Below, piece after piece: positions 7,323 to 15,625 of a stretch of DNA of 64,000 nucleotides; position 1 is the stretch's first letter; each line of letters starts with the position of its first letter. Below the pieces are notes generated by a model. The model did no database searches and was not told the DNA's origin. It was given only the letters and a program-made list of their open reading frames with translations. This DNA is from Paenibacillus agri (GTDB lineage Bacteria; Bacillota; Bacilli; Paenibacillales; Paenibacillaceae). Made by a program: the position numbers and the translations under genes. The stretch spans positions 62,001 to 126,000 of the forward strand of contig NZ_JABWCS010000215.1 in assembly GCF_013359945.1 (NCBI RefSeq), given 5' to 3'.

Positions 7323-8309
7323 TTAAGCTTGCTGAAAAAGCACCCGGTACTCCCCGTATCCCTCTGCCTCAAGGTCTTCTTTGGGCACAAACCGCAGTGC
7401 AGCGGAGTTGATGCAGTAGCGCAGACCGTTAGGGCCGGGGCCGTCGTTAAATACATGGCCGAGGTGGGAGTCGGCTTCTTTACTGCGGACTTCCGTACGG
7501 ACCATCAGGTGGCTGAGGTCGGTCTTTTCTTTGACGGAGTAATCGCGGATCGGACGGGTGAAGCTCGGCCAGCCACAGCCGGAGTCGTATTTGTCCTCAG
7601 AGCTGAACAGCGGCTCGCCGGATACGATATCTACATAAATGCCATCTCCGTGATGATCCCAGAATTCGTTGCGGAAAGGCGACTCTGTCGCATTATTCTG
7701 TGTCACTTCATATTGAAGTGGAGTCAGACGTTCTCTTAAGCTTTCCTTATCTTCCTTATGGGACCAGTGTTGTTCGATAAAAGCATCCCGGCCGGAGCCA
7801 GTGCGGTAGCGTTTGTAATGCCCCGGGTTCTTGTGGTGATAGCCTTGATGGTATTCTTCAGCCCGGTAGAACTTGGACGCTGGAAGTATAGGAGTAACGA
7901 TGGGCTTGGAAAAGCGGCCGCTCTCCTGGAGCTCGGCTTTGGAAGCTTCAGCCTCAGCCCGTTGTTCCTCGGAATGGGTGAAGATCGCTGTGCCGTACGA
8001 AGTTCCACGGTCGTAGAACTGTCCGCCTTCATCGGTAGGGTCGATTTGTTGCCAGAACAGCTCTAACAGCTTGCGATATGGGAAAATATCCGGATTGAAC
8101 GTAATTTGCACCGCTTCTACGTGGCCCGTGGTTTCGGAGCATACTTCTTCATAGGTAGGGTTCTCTGTATGGCCGCCGGTATAACCTGAGACTACGTCGA
8201 TAATGCCCGGTAGCTCCTCAAAAGGGGATACCATGCACCAGAAGCATCCGCCTGCGAAGGTGGCTTGTTCCGTTTTGGATTCTATATGATTCTTATGAAC
8301 TTCACTCAT
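7323..8309 (-). CDS. msrAB: Bifunctional peptide-methionine (S)/(R)-S-oxide reductase MsrA-MsrB
   Basis: Repairs oxidised methionine in proteins: the MsrA half reduces the S-sulfoxide and the MsrB half the R-sulfoxide, using thioredoxin-type reductant. The 328-residue fusion has MsrA first (catalytic Cys22 in G-G-C-F-W-C; E-E-Y-H-Q-G-Y near residue 155) and MsrB second (G-C-G-W-P-S-F near 246; catalytic cysteine in R-Y-C-I-N-S-A-A-L-R-F near 300). The ATG at 8309 was chosen because GGAGGG lies 7 nt upstream; an in-frame extension to 8336 has no such signal. The typical MsrB zinc CxxC pairs are absent, as in many fused MsrB domains. Monocistronic. Confidence 0.95.
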   Translation of the reverse strand: MSEVHKNHIESKTEQATFAGGCFWCMVSPFEELPGIIDVVSGYTGGHTENPTYEEVCSETTGHVEAVQITFNPDIFPYRKLLELFWQQIDPTDEGGQFYDRGTSYGTAIFTHSEEQRAEAEASKAELQESGRFSKPIVTPILPASKFYRAEEYHQGYHHKNPGHYKRYRTGSGRDAFIEQHWSHKEDKESLRERLTPLQYEVTQNNATESPFRNEFWDHHGDGIYVDIVSGEPLFSSEDKYDSGCGWPSFTRPIRDYSVKEKTDLSHLMVRTEVRSKEADSHLGHVFNDGPGPNGLRYCINSAALRFVPKEDLEAEGYGEYRVLFQQA

Positions 8310-8397
8310 TAATATCCCTCCATTCGGATAATGCAATTAAATAGATCACAATTTAATTATAAAACAAATATGGGCCGCCTGCCAGCAGTTGCCTCCA

Positions 8398-9006
8398 TTA
8401 AGCCCCATTTGGACGCGAGCGTAATGATAGCCCTGCCAGACCAATTACAGCCACATACAGCAGGACAGCGATAATGGCATTACTCGGATTGCTCAGCCCA
8501 TTGCCGCCAAGATATGCGAACAGGGCGATCCCGGGGATTTTGCCTAAGCCCGATGCCAGTAGAAAGCTCCAGAAGGGCAGGCCTGCTGCTCCGGCATAAG
8601 CGTTGACTGCAGTCTGCGGGATGATTGGCAGCAGCCGGGCCAGTACGACAGAAGCAAAGGGACGGCGTTCCACAGTAGCTGTGAATTTTTCAAGCGCGGG
8701 AATAGAGGCCAGATAGGCTCGTGCTCTGCCCTGGAACCAGTACTTTACGCCAATGAACATCAAGGCTGCGGCCAGGTTAGTCGCTAACCAGCAGATCACC
8801 GCACCTGCAAGACTCCCATATACATAGCCGAATAATCCGATGACGGCCTTGTAGGGTACAACGGGAAATAAGGCGAGCACGGTGGCCATTCCCACCGACA
8901 GAACCGGGTTTTGAACATTGCGCATCCAGTCCAGGATGTCATTCCTGTACATAAAAGCTGCGCCTATACCCGCAATATACAACAGAATCGGCAACCATTT
9001 TCTCAT
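8398..9006 (-). CDS. TVP38/TMEM64 (VTT domain) family membrane protein
   Basis: A 202-residue multi-pass membrane protein of the VTT/SNARE-associated superfamily, related to DedA. The family core is visible: V-V-P-Y-K-A-V-I-G-L-F-G-Y-V-Y-G near residue 50 and L-A-R-L-L-P-I-I-P-Q-T-A-V-N-A-Y-A-G near residue 124. Hydrophobic helices occur at about residues 4-20, 38-58, 65-85, 150-170 and 175-195. Function is not settled; eukaryotic and bacterial relatives are implicated in lipid scrambling. I chose the inner ATG at 9006 (AAAGGG 8 nt upstream) over one at 9036. It is the second VTT protein in the window, after the gene at the left edge. Confidence 0.85.
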   Translation of the reverse strand: MRKWLPILLYIAGIGAAFMYRNDILDWMRNVQNPVLSVGMATVLALFPVVPYKAVIGLFGYVYGSLAGAVICWLATNLAAALMFIGVKYWFQGRARAYLASIPALEKFTATVERRPFASVVLARLLPIIPQTAVNAYAGAAGLPFWSFLLASGLGKIPGIALFAYLGGNGLSNPSNAIIAVLLYVAVIGLAGLSLRSRPNGA

Positions 9007-9166
9007 CTTAATATGCCCTTTCCTCCATCTCTTCATCTCATCATACTGAAAAAAATGAAATTATTGAAGCAAAGGTCATTTGTCGGGTCATCAGTTCAAG
9101 GTATAATAGCTGGAAGAGTGTATACGTGATGAACATACAGACTTCAAGAGGGGGAGAGCTCACGAC

Positions 9167-10102
9167 ATGAAAGTTCCTGATCGAAAAAGAGTTGCACTGG
9201 TCGGCATCGGCGGTATTGCGCGTAAAGTATATCTGCCACTGCTGGCCAACCATCCACAGGTGGAGGTCGCGGGAGTGTTGAGCCGTTCCGCAACAACCGT
9301 GCAAGATACGCTAGAGACCTATCGTTTTCCTCAGGGCACGACCGATTTGAATGAATTATTGTCCTGGGATGTGGATGCCGTATTTGTACATAGCCCAACA
9401 CCCTCCCATTATGATATCGTTATGAAATGTCTAGAACGCAGAGTCTCAGTCTATGTGGACAAGCCGCTCTCCTATAACTTGAAGGAATCGCAGGAAATGG
9501 CCTCTTTTGCTCAGGAGCAAGGGGTTCTGCTGGCTGTAGGGTTTAACCGCCGTTACGCTCCTTTGTATATGACAGCGAAGGCTTGGTTAGAGCAGGCGGG
9601 TGGCATCAGTCAATGTACTGCGGTTAAGCATCGAACAGAGCTTCAGTCTGGCAGTAGCCGGGAGACGGTATATGATGATCTGATTCATATGCTCGATTTG
9701 CTGCTATGGCTGTGCGGCAATGACTATGAGCTGTTACGATCCATGCTGCAAAGTAACAAAGAGGGACAATTGCTGCAATCCTCGGGTCTGCTGGGTTGGA
9801 GTAGCGGAGCGTCAGGGATGTTCAGTATGATCAGGGATGCCGGAACAGATCTGGAGAAGCTGGAGCTGCACGGAAACGGTAGATCAGCGGAGGTAGTGAA
9901 CCTGGAGACAGCGGTACTCTATGAAAAGGGTGGCCTGCCGCGTAGTCAGGGCTTTGGAAGCTGGGACACGATACTCCAGAGAAGAGGCTTTAGCGGCGCT
10001 GTGGATGATTTTCTAAGCCATATTGACTCTCCAGAGCAATGCGGCATCGCGGCCGCAGCCGTATTGGCAAGCCATAAGCTGGCGGAAGAACTATCGGATT
10101 GA
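9167..10102 (+). CDS. Gfo/Idh/MocA family NAD(P)-dependent oxidoreductase
   Basis: A 311-residue member of the glucose-fructose oxidoreductase/inositol dehydrogenase family. An N-terminal Rossmann fold (V-A-L-V-G-I-G-G-I-A near residue 9) is followed by the Y-V-D-K-P-L-S loop near residue 98, the family's E-K-P motif with Asp for Glu; the lysine is the expected catalytic residue. Substrates of this family vary (sugars, inositol, sugar acids) and cannot be told here. The ATG follows a GAGGGGGAGAG region. The next gene starts 27 bp downstream and may be cotranscribed. Confidence 0.88.
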   Translation: MKVPDRKRVALVGIGGIARKVYLPLLANHPQVEVAGVLSRSATTVQDTLETYRFPQGTTDLNELLSWDVDAVFVHSPTPSHYDIVMKCLERRVSVYVDKPLSYNLKESQEMASFAQEQGVLLAVGFNRRYAPLYMTAKAWLEQAGGISQCTAVKHRTELQSGSSRETVYDDLIHMLDLLLWLCGNDYELLRSMLQSNKEGQLLQSSGLLGWSSGASGMFSMIRDAGTDLEKLELHGNGRSAEVVNLETAVLYEKGGLPRSQGFGSWDTILQRRGFSGAVDDFLSHIDSPEQCGIAAAAVLASHKLAEELSD

Positions 10103-10129
10103 GGAGAACAGAAAGGGGCCATACATAAA

Positions 10130-10453
10130 ATGGATGACCAGCGTAAACAAATGGAAGAACAGATTATTGAGAGTTACAAGCGTGATGAAGAAATGATGAT
10201 TCTTGTCTTTGCCCAGTGGTGCGTAAATAATAAGCTGGATCCGCATGCCTTGTATTTGCAGGCTTACCCGCACCAGGAGAACAATGCAGCACTGCACCAT
10301 GCCCTCTCCTTGACAGTACCTGAGGAAGAAGCCGGATTCATTTCCAATGATACGGTGCTCGGCTTGTTGTCGCTGTATGGCAATGATGATCTGGCCTTCG
10401 TAGTCACTGAAGCGATAGCGGAACGCGCTTCTTCACAGGGTGACGGAGAGTAG
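10130..10453 (+). CDS. Conserved hypothetical protein, 107 aa
   Basis: I do not recognise this protein. It is acidic, starts with a charged helix (D-D-Q-R-K-Q-M-E-E-Q), has no signal peptide or transmembrane segment and a single cysteine, so it is probably cytoplasmic. It lies 27 bp after the Gfo/Idh/MocA gene on the same strand with AAAGGGG about 12 nt before the ATG, suggesting cotranscription. Codon use matches neighbouring genes, which supports it being real. Confidence 0.7.
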   Translation: MDDQRKQMEEQIIESYKRDEEMMILVFAQWCVNNKLDPHALYLQAYPHQENNAALHHALSLTVPEEEAGFISNDTVLGLLSLYGNDDLAFVVTEAIAERASSQGDGE

Positions 10454-10538
10454 TAAGAAACGGCAATTATTATGTCAGTATTAACTTTTTTTTGGCAAAC
10501 GATGTTCATCGGGGTTGAAGTGTGGTAAAATTTTATAT

Positions 10539-10555
10539 ACTAACTAATAGTAAGT
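10539..10555. promoter_or_regulatory. Candidate operator of the HxlR-family regulator
   Basis: ACTAACTAATAGTAAGT is a near-perfect palindrome (14 of 17 positions symmetric) and overlaps a TATACT -10-like hexamer at 10536-10541, 24 bp before the start of the HxlR gene. Related regulators such as YodB and HypR bind short TACT/AGTA palindromes and repress their own genes, so autoregulation is likely. Confidence 0.5.
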
Positions 10556-10578
10556 TTTATTAGTGAGAGGTGAAAACA

Positions 10579-10896
10579 ATGGAACAACATCAACTGACAA
10601 TGTGTCCGAGATTTGAGACGGCTTTTTCTTTCCTTGGTAAGCGGTGGAATGGACTAATTATTCAAACGCTAATGAGCGGGCCGAAACGCTTCAAGGATAT
10701 TTCCGGTCTGATCCCTTCGATGAGTGACAAGATGCTGTCGGAGCGGATGAAGGATCTGGAATGCGAAGGCATTCTGGTGCGCCATGTCTATCCAGAAACT
10801 CCGGTGCGGATTGAATATGAGTTGACGGACAAAGGACGGGCACTTGAGCCTGTCATGAAACAAATTTCTGTATGGGCCGAGAGCTGGGTTGAATAG
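10579..10896 (+). CDS. HxlR-family winged-helix transcriptional regulator
   Basis: A 105-residue one-domain regulator. HxlR/DUF24 proteins are dimeric winged-helix factors; several sense electrophiles or disulfide stress through an N-terminal cysteine. Here Cys9 precedes P-R-F-E-T-A-F-S-F-L-G-K-R-W, placed like the redox cysteine of YodB and HypR. The helix-turn-helix and wing follow (F-K-D-I-S-G-L-I-P-S-M-S-D-K-M-L-S-E-R-M-K-D-L). The ATG at 10579 has AGAGGTG upstream; a GTG at 10570 overlaps that signal. No obvious target enzyme lies next to it, so its partner gene is elsewhere or it may regulate distant genes. Confidence 0.9.
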   Translation: MEQHQLTMCPRFETAFSFLGKRWNGLIIQTLMSGPKRFKDISGLIPSMSDKMLSERMKDLECEGILVRHVYPETPVRIEYELTDKGRALEPVMKQISVWAESWVE

Positions 10897-10923
10897 CTTG
10901 CATCCGGTCAATGACTTGTAGAT

Positions 10924-10958
10924 AGCCTCTTTCTCCTGTATTGGAGAGGGGCTTTTTT
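10924..10958 (+). terminator. Terminator of the HxlR gene
   Basis: AGCCTCTTTCTCC pairs with GGAGAGGGGCT around a TGTATT loop, followed by six T. Confidence 0.9.
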
Positions 10959-11041
10959 CAACCTTGGATAACCCAGCTATGGGTATTCCGGTCTGTACAA
11001 CTATGAAATTACTTATTTACTTTAAATTGGACGGGGAATGG

Positions 11042-11072
11042 TTGCACAAAGTCGAGATTTGTGTAATATAAT
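11042..11072 (+). promoter_or_regulatory. Candidate promoter of the 11226 gene
   Basis: TTGCAC (11042-11047) and TATAAT (11067-11072) have a 19-bp spacer, longer than ideal. The leader to the ATG would be about 145 nt. Confidence 0.4.
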
Positions 11073-11225
11073 AGAAAAAAACATTGCCCATACTTTGTGG
11101 GATGATTTCCCAATCGCATGTTTTGTCCTGTTGTCCGGCCTAAGTGTTCTCTAGTCAGCCCGGGTACCACGTTGCTGCTTGAGATGCATGCTTTAGATTC
11201 AGCACAACTAACAGGAGGCGAGAAG

Positions 11226-11951
11226 ATGAAGACTACCCTGTTTTCCCGGGAAATAACGTATGGAAAAAAGGATGTTGCCGAGCTGGAGGCTGCTTCGATT
11301 AAGGTGCAGCTTATTTATGACAAGACACTGTTTATGCTTCACAGCCATCTTCCTAAGTCCTTGTGGGATGCGTGGATCGGTGTGCCTTACAATATTATAT
11401 CTTCCCTTTATAAGGGAGATAACGATGGTGGAACTGTTTTTCAGAAGTGGATTCAAGGTCCATCCGGCTTTAAATGTATCGGTTGTGAACGTCACTGTCT
11501 GGAATCTACGTCACCTCCCGCTGAGATTCGGCCGTCCGGCGTACAGCGGAAGTACAAATTCCACAATGGCATCAGACAAAGCATGGTACTTCAGGCTGTA
11601 ATCTGGTCCATGTATGAGAATACGATATTGTTCGAACCATTTTTGGGCGGGGAGCCTTTTTTGACTGAAGAGGATCTGGATACGATCTCCTCATACTTCG
11701 TGCCAACCTATCTGAGCCAATTCCCTTTGCTTGAGCGCTCTAAGCCCTGTAAAGAGTATAAGGATCAGCATATTCGCGTGTACCAGGAGTGGATCTCAGC
11801 ACCCGATGTGGTCCTGCAATGGGATGGCGGGCTGACGGAAGGCCGATGGATGACTGGTGTTTATATGGATCATGCCCGGTTTGCCGGACTCGGCCCTTAT
11901 GTGAAGGATGCCAAAGGCAAGCGTACGTATATGCAGGCCTTTGTTCAATAG
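11226..11951 (+). CDS. Uncharacterised protein with a C-x2-C-x3-C cluster, 241 aa
   Basis: I do not recognise a family. The sequence has no signal peptide or transmembrane helix and is rich in Trp and Tyr. Cysteines at residues 84, 87 and 91 (F-K-C-I-G-C-E-R-H-C) could bind a metal or form a redox site; this is inference. The ATG at 11226 was chosen because AGGAGG lies 8 nt upstream; the open frame extends back to 11118 without a better signal. It stands alone between terminators, so context gives no hint of function. Confidence 0.75.
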   Translation: MKTTLFSREITYGKKDVAELEAASIKVQLIYDKTLFMLHSHLPKSLWDAWIGVPYNIISSLYKGDNDGGTVFQKWIQGPSGFKCIGCERHCLESTSPPAEIRPSGVQRKYKFHNGIRQSMVLQAVIWSMYENTILFEPFLGGEPFLTEEDLDTISSYFVPTYLSQFPLLERSKPCKEYKDQHIRVYQEWISAPDVVLQWDGGLTEGRWMTGVYMDHARFAGLGPYVKDAKGKRTYMQAFVQ

Positions 11952-12048
11952 AAGGAATCAGGATTTACATGCTGTCTTATAGGCTGGAGGACGAGCCTAA
12001 TGTCTCTAGGTGATATTCCCTAGTGTGAATAGAAAAAAAGTTTGCTTA

Positions 12049-12074
12049 GAGTCCCTTCGGGGACTCTTTTTTAT
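12049..12074 (+). terminator. Terminator after the 11226 gene
   Basis: AGAGTCCC, a TTCG tetraloop and GGGACTCT are followed by T6. Confidence 0.92.
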
Positions 12075-12206
12075 CCTATCAATAGGAATAATCTCCTGAT
12101 TTTGCATTGAGAACGTGGCTGGCTTCGGTTATCCTAAAATGAGACGAAATACGAAGTGACTACAGCCTGAGACACTAGTAGCGGATGTTGTCGGGAAGAT
12201 AAGGCG

Positions 12207-12917
12207 GTGCTGGAAATGCCCATGGTAGGGTTGGGGCGTTTGTTGCTAGGATTGATTATTATTATGACCTTGGGGGGATGTTCCTCCGCTCTAGGTACCA
12301 AAGCAGACGTGGTTACAGGGCCTGAGGGGCCGACATTTTCCTTAATGGTGGGTGGCAAAGAACTGGCTGACAGCACAGAAAGACTATTAAGCGGCACTTA
12401 TAGAAAAGGAATCACGATTCTTGAACTGCTGCAGGGCAGCGGTGTTGCTGTTTTTGCAGAAGACGGACAGAAGATTCTCGCTGTAAGCAATGTGTCCCTG
12501 GGGCCAGACATGGAATGGGAAGTACAGATGGACGGCAAGGTAATCAGTAATACGAATTGGAAGAGCAGTCCCGTTAATTCAAGCGCACGTATTGTGATTA
12601 TGGCAAAGTCGGATGCCGGAGGCAAAGACCCGGATTCAGTCTTCCTATACGTGAACGGTGGAAGTGAGCAGGAGAACCTGACACATATATACGTAATGAG
12701 CTTTACAAGTGATCTCTCTGTGAGAAGCCTGCTGAAAAGCTGCGGAATGGTTCAATTGTCGGAGGACAACCAGAGAATACAGGCGGTGAAGGGACACGCA
12801 CCACAGTCCAGTGAAATATGGAAATTGCGAGTGAATGGCAAAAAGCTGCTGGACAACGGGATGGACATGAAACTTCGGCCGATGGATGAGTTGGAGATTT
12901 CCTTAGGGTTGCGATAA
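12207..12917 (+). CDS. Putative lipoprotein with two DUF4430-like repeats
   Basis: A 236-residue protein with an N-terminal hydrophobic stretch ending L-G-G-C, a lipoprotein signal peptide, so probably membrane anchored on the outer face. The mature part holds two similar halves. Each has a segment like I-T-I-L-E-L-L (first) or S-V-R-S-L-L-K (second) and a W-x-x-x-x-x-G-K ending (M-E-W-E-V-Q-M-D-G-K and I-W-K-L-R-V-N-G-K). This resembles the DUF4430 / transcobalamin C-terminal-like beta-grasp fold; the match is by eye. The GTG at 12207 is assumed; ATG codons at 12216 and 12222 are alternatives. Ligand unknown. Confidence 0.65.
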   Translation: MLEMPMVGLGRLLLGLIIIMTLGGCSSALGTKADVVTGPEGPTFSLMVGGKELADSTERLLSGTYRKGITILELLQGSGVAVFAEDGQKILAVSNVSLGPDMEWEVQMDGKVISNTNWKSSPVNSSARIVIMAKSDAGGKDPDSVFLYVNGGSEQENLTHIYVMSFTSDLSVRSLLKSCGMVQLSEDNQRIQAVKGHAPQSSEIWKLRVNGKKLLDNGMDMKLRPMDELEISLGLR

Positions 12918-13023
12918 TAACAATACATAACGGCCAGATCACCTATTAGAAAAAGGGGGGTCTGGCTATTTCAGTTGCACGTGACAGAAGTTCTTTCTAT
13001 GAATGAATAATTGTCAAATATAT

Positions 13024-13039
13024 TGTGAAAGTATTCACA
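13024..13039. promoter_or_regulatory. Fnr box 1 of the nirBDC promoter
   Basis: TGTGAAAGTATTCACA matches the Bacillus Fnr consensus TGTGA-N6-TCACA exactly. Its centre is 21 bp (two helical turns) upstream of the second box. Confidence 0.85.
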
Positions 13040-13044
13040 AATAC

Positions 13045-13060
13045 TGTGACTGCAATCACA
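13045..13060. promoter_or_regulatory. Fnr box 2 of the nirBDC promoter
   Basis: TGTGACTGCAATCACA is a second exact match to TGTGA-N6-TCACA. With TATACT at 13083-13088 as -10, its centre falls near -41.5 of the inferred start, the classical class II activator position. Confidence 0.88.
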
Positions 13061-13144
13061 ATCACGGTTCAAATTTGAAATGTATACTTTCAGTATATGG
13101 AAGTAACAAGAGAGCATGCAGAAGCATTGAGGAGGTACCTAACC

Positions 13145-15571
13145 ATGACAGCAAGCAGAGAAAAGTTGGTATTAGTCGGCAACGGGATGGCTGGAATTGG
13201 CACTGTGGAGCAGATTTTAAAGCTTGGCGGCGCGTATGAGATTACCGTGATCGGGAGTGAACCTCACCCTAATTACAACCGTATCATGCTTTCTTATGTT
13301 CTGGAAGGCAGCAAGACTACCGAGGATATTATTCTAAATAATTGGAACTGGTATGAGGACAATGGGATTACGCTGCATACGGGAACAACAGCTACGCGCA
13401 TCGATACAGCATCACGCCAGATCTACACGGACAGCGGTTTGGTAATTCCATACGACAAGGTGATCATTGCAACTGGATCGAATTCGTTCATTCTGCCGGT
13501 TCCGGGCAGCGACAAGGAGGGAGTAGTAGGCTTCCGCGATATTGCGGATTGTGAGGCTATGCTGGAGGCAGCCCGGCAGTACAGCAAAGCAGCTGTAATT
13601 GGCGGGGGACTACTCGGATTGGAAGCGGCCAAAGGGCTGGTAAACCTGGGTATGGATGTTACTGTCGTGCATTTGATGGAAGATTTGATGGAGCGCCAGC
13701 TGGACCGGAGCGCATCTTCAATGCTGCAAGCAGAACTGGAACGTCAAGGCGTGAAATTTGCGATGGGTATGCAGACGGTAGAGCTGACCGGGGAGCAGAG
13801 GGTAAGTGGGCTGCGCTTCAGCGATGGCAGTGAGCTGGCAGCTGATTTTGTCGTCATGGCTGTCGGGATTAAGCCGAATGTGCAATTGGCGAGAGACAGC
13901 GGGCTTGAAGTTAACCGCGGCATTGTTGTGAACGACTATCTTCAGACCTCCGCAGAGGGAGTCTATTCTGTGGGTGAGTGTACGGAGCACCGGGGCGTAT
14001 GCTATGGTCTCGTCGCGCCGTTGTTTGAGCAGGGGATGGTGCTTGCGAAGCATTTGTGCGCTGTAGACACGAAGCCATATGAAGGTTCTGTCGTGTCGAC
14101 CAAGCTGAAGATTTCCGGTGTCGATGTATTTTCTGCTGGCGAATTCATAGATACCCCCGAACATACAGTGATCTCTGCCAAAGATGAATGGAAACGAACC
14201 TACAAGAAGATTTTGCTGAGAAATAATATTATCGTCGGTGCTGTTTTGTTCGGAGATGTGACAGAATCGGCCAACTTACAGAAGCTTGTGAAGCAAGGCG
14301 CGAAGATGACGGATGATATCTATGCCGAGGTTATGGGAACCGGCTGCTGCGGAAATGGGGAGGCCAAAAAGGGCTTGATTGTGGAGTCCATGGCCGATGA
14401 AGAGATCGTCTGCGGCTGCAACGGTGTGACGAAGAAAGCAATTGTAGATGCCGTAACCGAGAACGGATTCACGACGGTTGAGGAGATCAAGGCCTGCACA
14501 GGTGCAACCCGTTCGTGTGGCGGCTGCAAGCCAGTGGTTGAGCAGATTTTGCAATTTGTACTTGGTGACAGTTTTCAGCAAAGTTCCAAGCAGGGCATTT
14601 GCACCTGTACTTCCCTGAGCCGCGATGAGATCGTGGCCGAGATTCACGCCAAAGGTCTAAAGACCAGCAAAGAGGTCATGCATGTGCTGGGCTGGGCCCA
14701 GGAGGAGGGGTGCTCCAAGTGCCGTCCTGCTATTAATTATTATTTGGGAATGACATATCCTGACACCTATGAGGATGAGAAGGAATCGCGTTTCGTCAAT
14801 GAAAGAATGGGAGCCAACATCCAGAAGGATGGCACCTATACTGTAATTCCCCGGATGTACGGCGGGGTGACCACGCCGGAGGATTTGAAAAAAATCGCTG
14901 ACGTTTCCCTCAAGTACGACGTTAAAGTGGTCAAAGTCACCGGTGGACAGCGTCTCGATCTGATTGGTGTGAAGAAGGAGGATCTGCCCAAGGTATGGGA
15001 AGAGCTGGATATGCCGTCCGGCTATGGTTATGCCAAGTCGCTGCGCACCGTCAAGACTTGTGTGGGATCACAGTTCTGCCGCTTTGGCACCCAGGATTCC
15101 ATGGGTATGGGGGCTTTGATGGAACGCAAGTACGAACGACTGGACTTCCCGGCGAAATTTAAAATGGCGGTCAACGGCTGTCCACGCAATTGTGCGGAAT
15201 CCTGCACTAAGGATATCGGCATCGTCGGCAATGATGGCGGCTGGGAGGTCTTTATCGGGGGCAACGGCGGGATTAAGCCGCGGATTGCAGACTCCTTCTG
15301 CAAGGTCAAGACCGATGAGGAATTAATAGAAGTTTGCTCAGCCGTGATGCAGTATTACCGGGAGACTGGCAACTATTTGGAGAGAACCTCCGAGTGGGTG
15401 GAACGGATGGGACTTGCCAACATTCAGACCGTTATTCTGAACGATGAAAGCAATCGTAAGGAACTGGCGGCACGAATAGATTTTGCCCTGGCCCAGGTTA
15501 GCGATCCTTGGAAAAAAATGCTGAACGACGACAGCACCCGTTCGGCTCTGTTCGAGACCGCAAAGGTCTAG
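13145..15571 (+). CDS. nirB: NADH-dependent nitrite reductase, large subunit
   Basis: Cytoplasmic enzyme reducing nitrite to ammonia with NAD(P)H. At 808 residues it has the full NirB layout: FAD/NAD-binding domain (about 5-300, starting V-L-V-G-N-G-M-A-G), a BFD-like [2Fe-2S] domain near 420-465 (C-G-C-N-G-V ... S-C-G-G-C-K-P), a second BFD-like segment near 484-540, and the sirohaem/[4Fe-4S] module. The cluster cysteines appear as C-V-G-S-Q-F-C near 637 and C-P-R-N-C near 678. The ATG at 13145 follows GGAGGT at proper spacing. Two Fnr boxes upstream point to anaerobic induction, i.e. nitrite ammonification during fermentation or nitrate respiration. First gene of nirBDC. Confidence 0.97.
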   Translation: MTASREKLVLVGNGMAGIGTVEQILKLGGAYEITVIGSEPHPNYNRIMLSYVLEGSKTTEDIILNNWNWYEDNGITLHTGTTATRIDTASRQIYTDSGLVIPYDKVIIATGSNSFILPVPGSDKEGVVGFRDIADCEAMLEAARQYSKAAVIGGGLLGLEAAKGLVNLGMDVTVVHLMEDLMERQLDRSASSMLQAELERQGVKFAMGMQTVELTGEQRVSGLRFSDGSELAADFVVMAVGIKPNVQLARDSGLEVNRGIVVNDYLQTSAEGVYSVGECTEHRGVCYGLVAPLFEQGMVLAKHLCAVDTKPYEGSVVSTKLKISGVDVFSAGEFIDTPEHTVISAKDEWKRTYKKILLRNNIIVGAVLFGDVTESANLQKLVKQGAKMTDDIYAEVMGTGCCGNGEAKKGLIVESMADEEIVCGCNGVTKKAIVDAVTENGFTTVEEIKACTGATRSCGGCKPVVEQILQFVLGDSFQQSSKQGICTCTSLSRDEIVAEIHAKGLKTSKEVMHVLGWAQEEGCSKCRPAINYYLGMTYPDTYEDEKESRFVNERMGANIQKDGTYTVIPRMYGGVTTPEDLKKIADVSLKYDVKVVKVTGGQRLDLIGVKKEDLPKVWEELDMPSGYGYAKSLRTVKTCVGSQFCRFGTQDSMGMGALMERKYERLDFPAKFKMAVNGCPRNCAESCTKDIGIVGNDGGWEVFIGGNGGIKPRIADSFCKVKTDEELIEVCSAVMQYYRETGNYLERTSEWVERMGLANIQTVILNDESNRKELAARIDFALAQVSDPWKKMLNDDSTRSALFETAKV

Positions 15572-15625
15572 CCGTGCGCAAGCTGGCTGGAATGAGGAAT
15601 GAATAATCTTAAAGGAGCGAGAACG

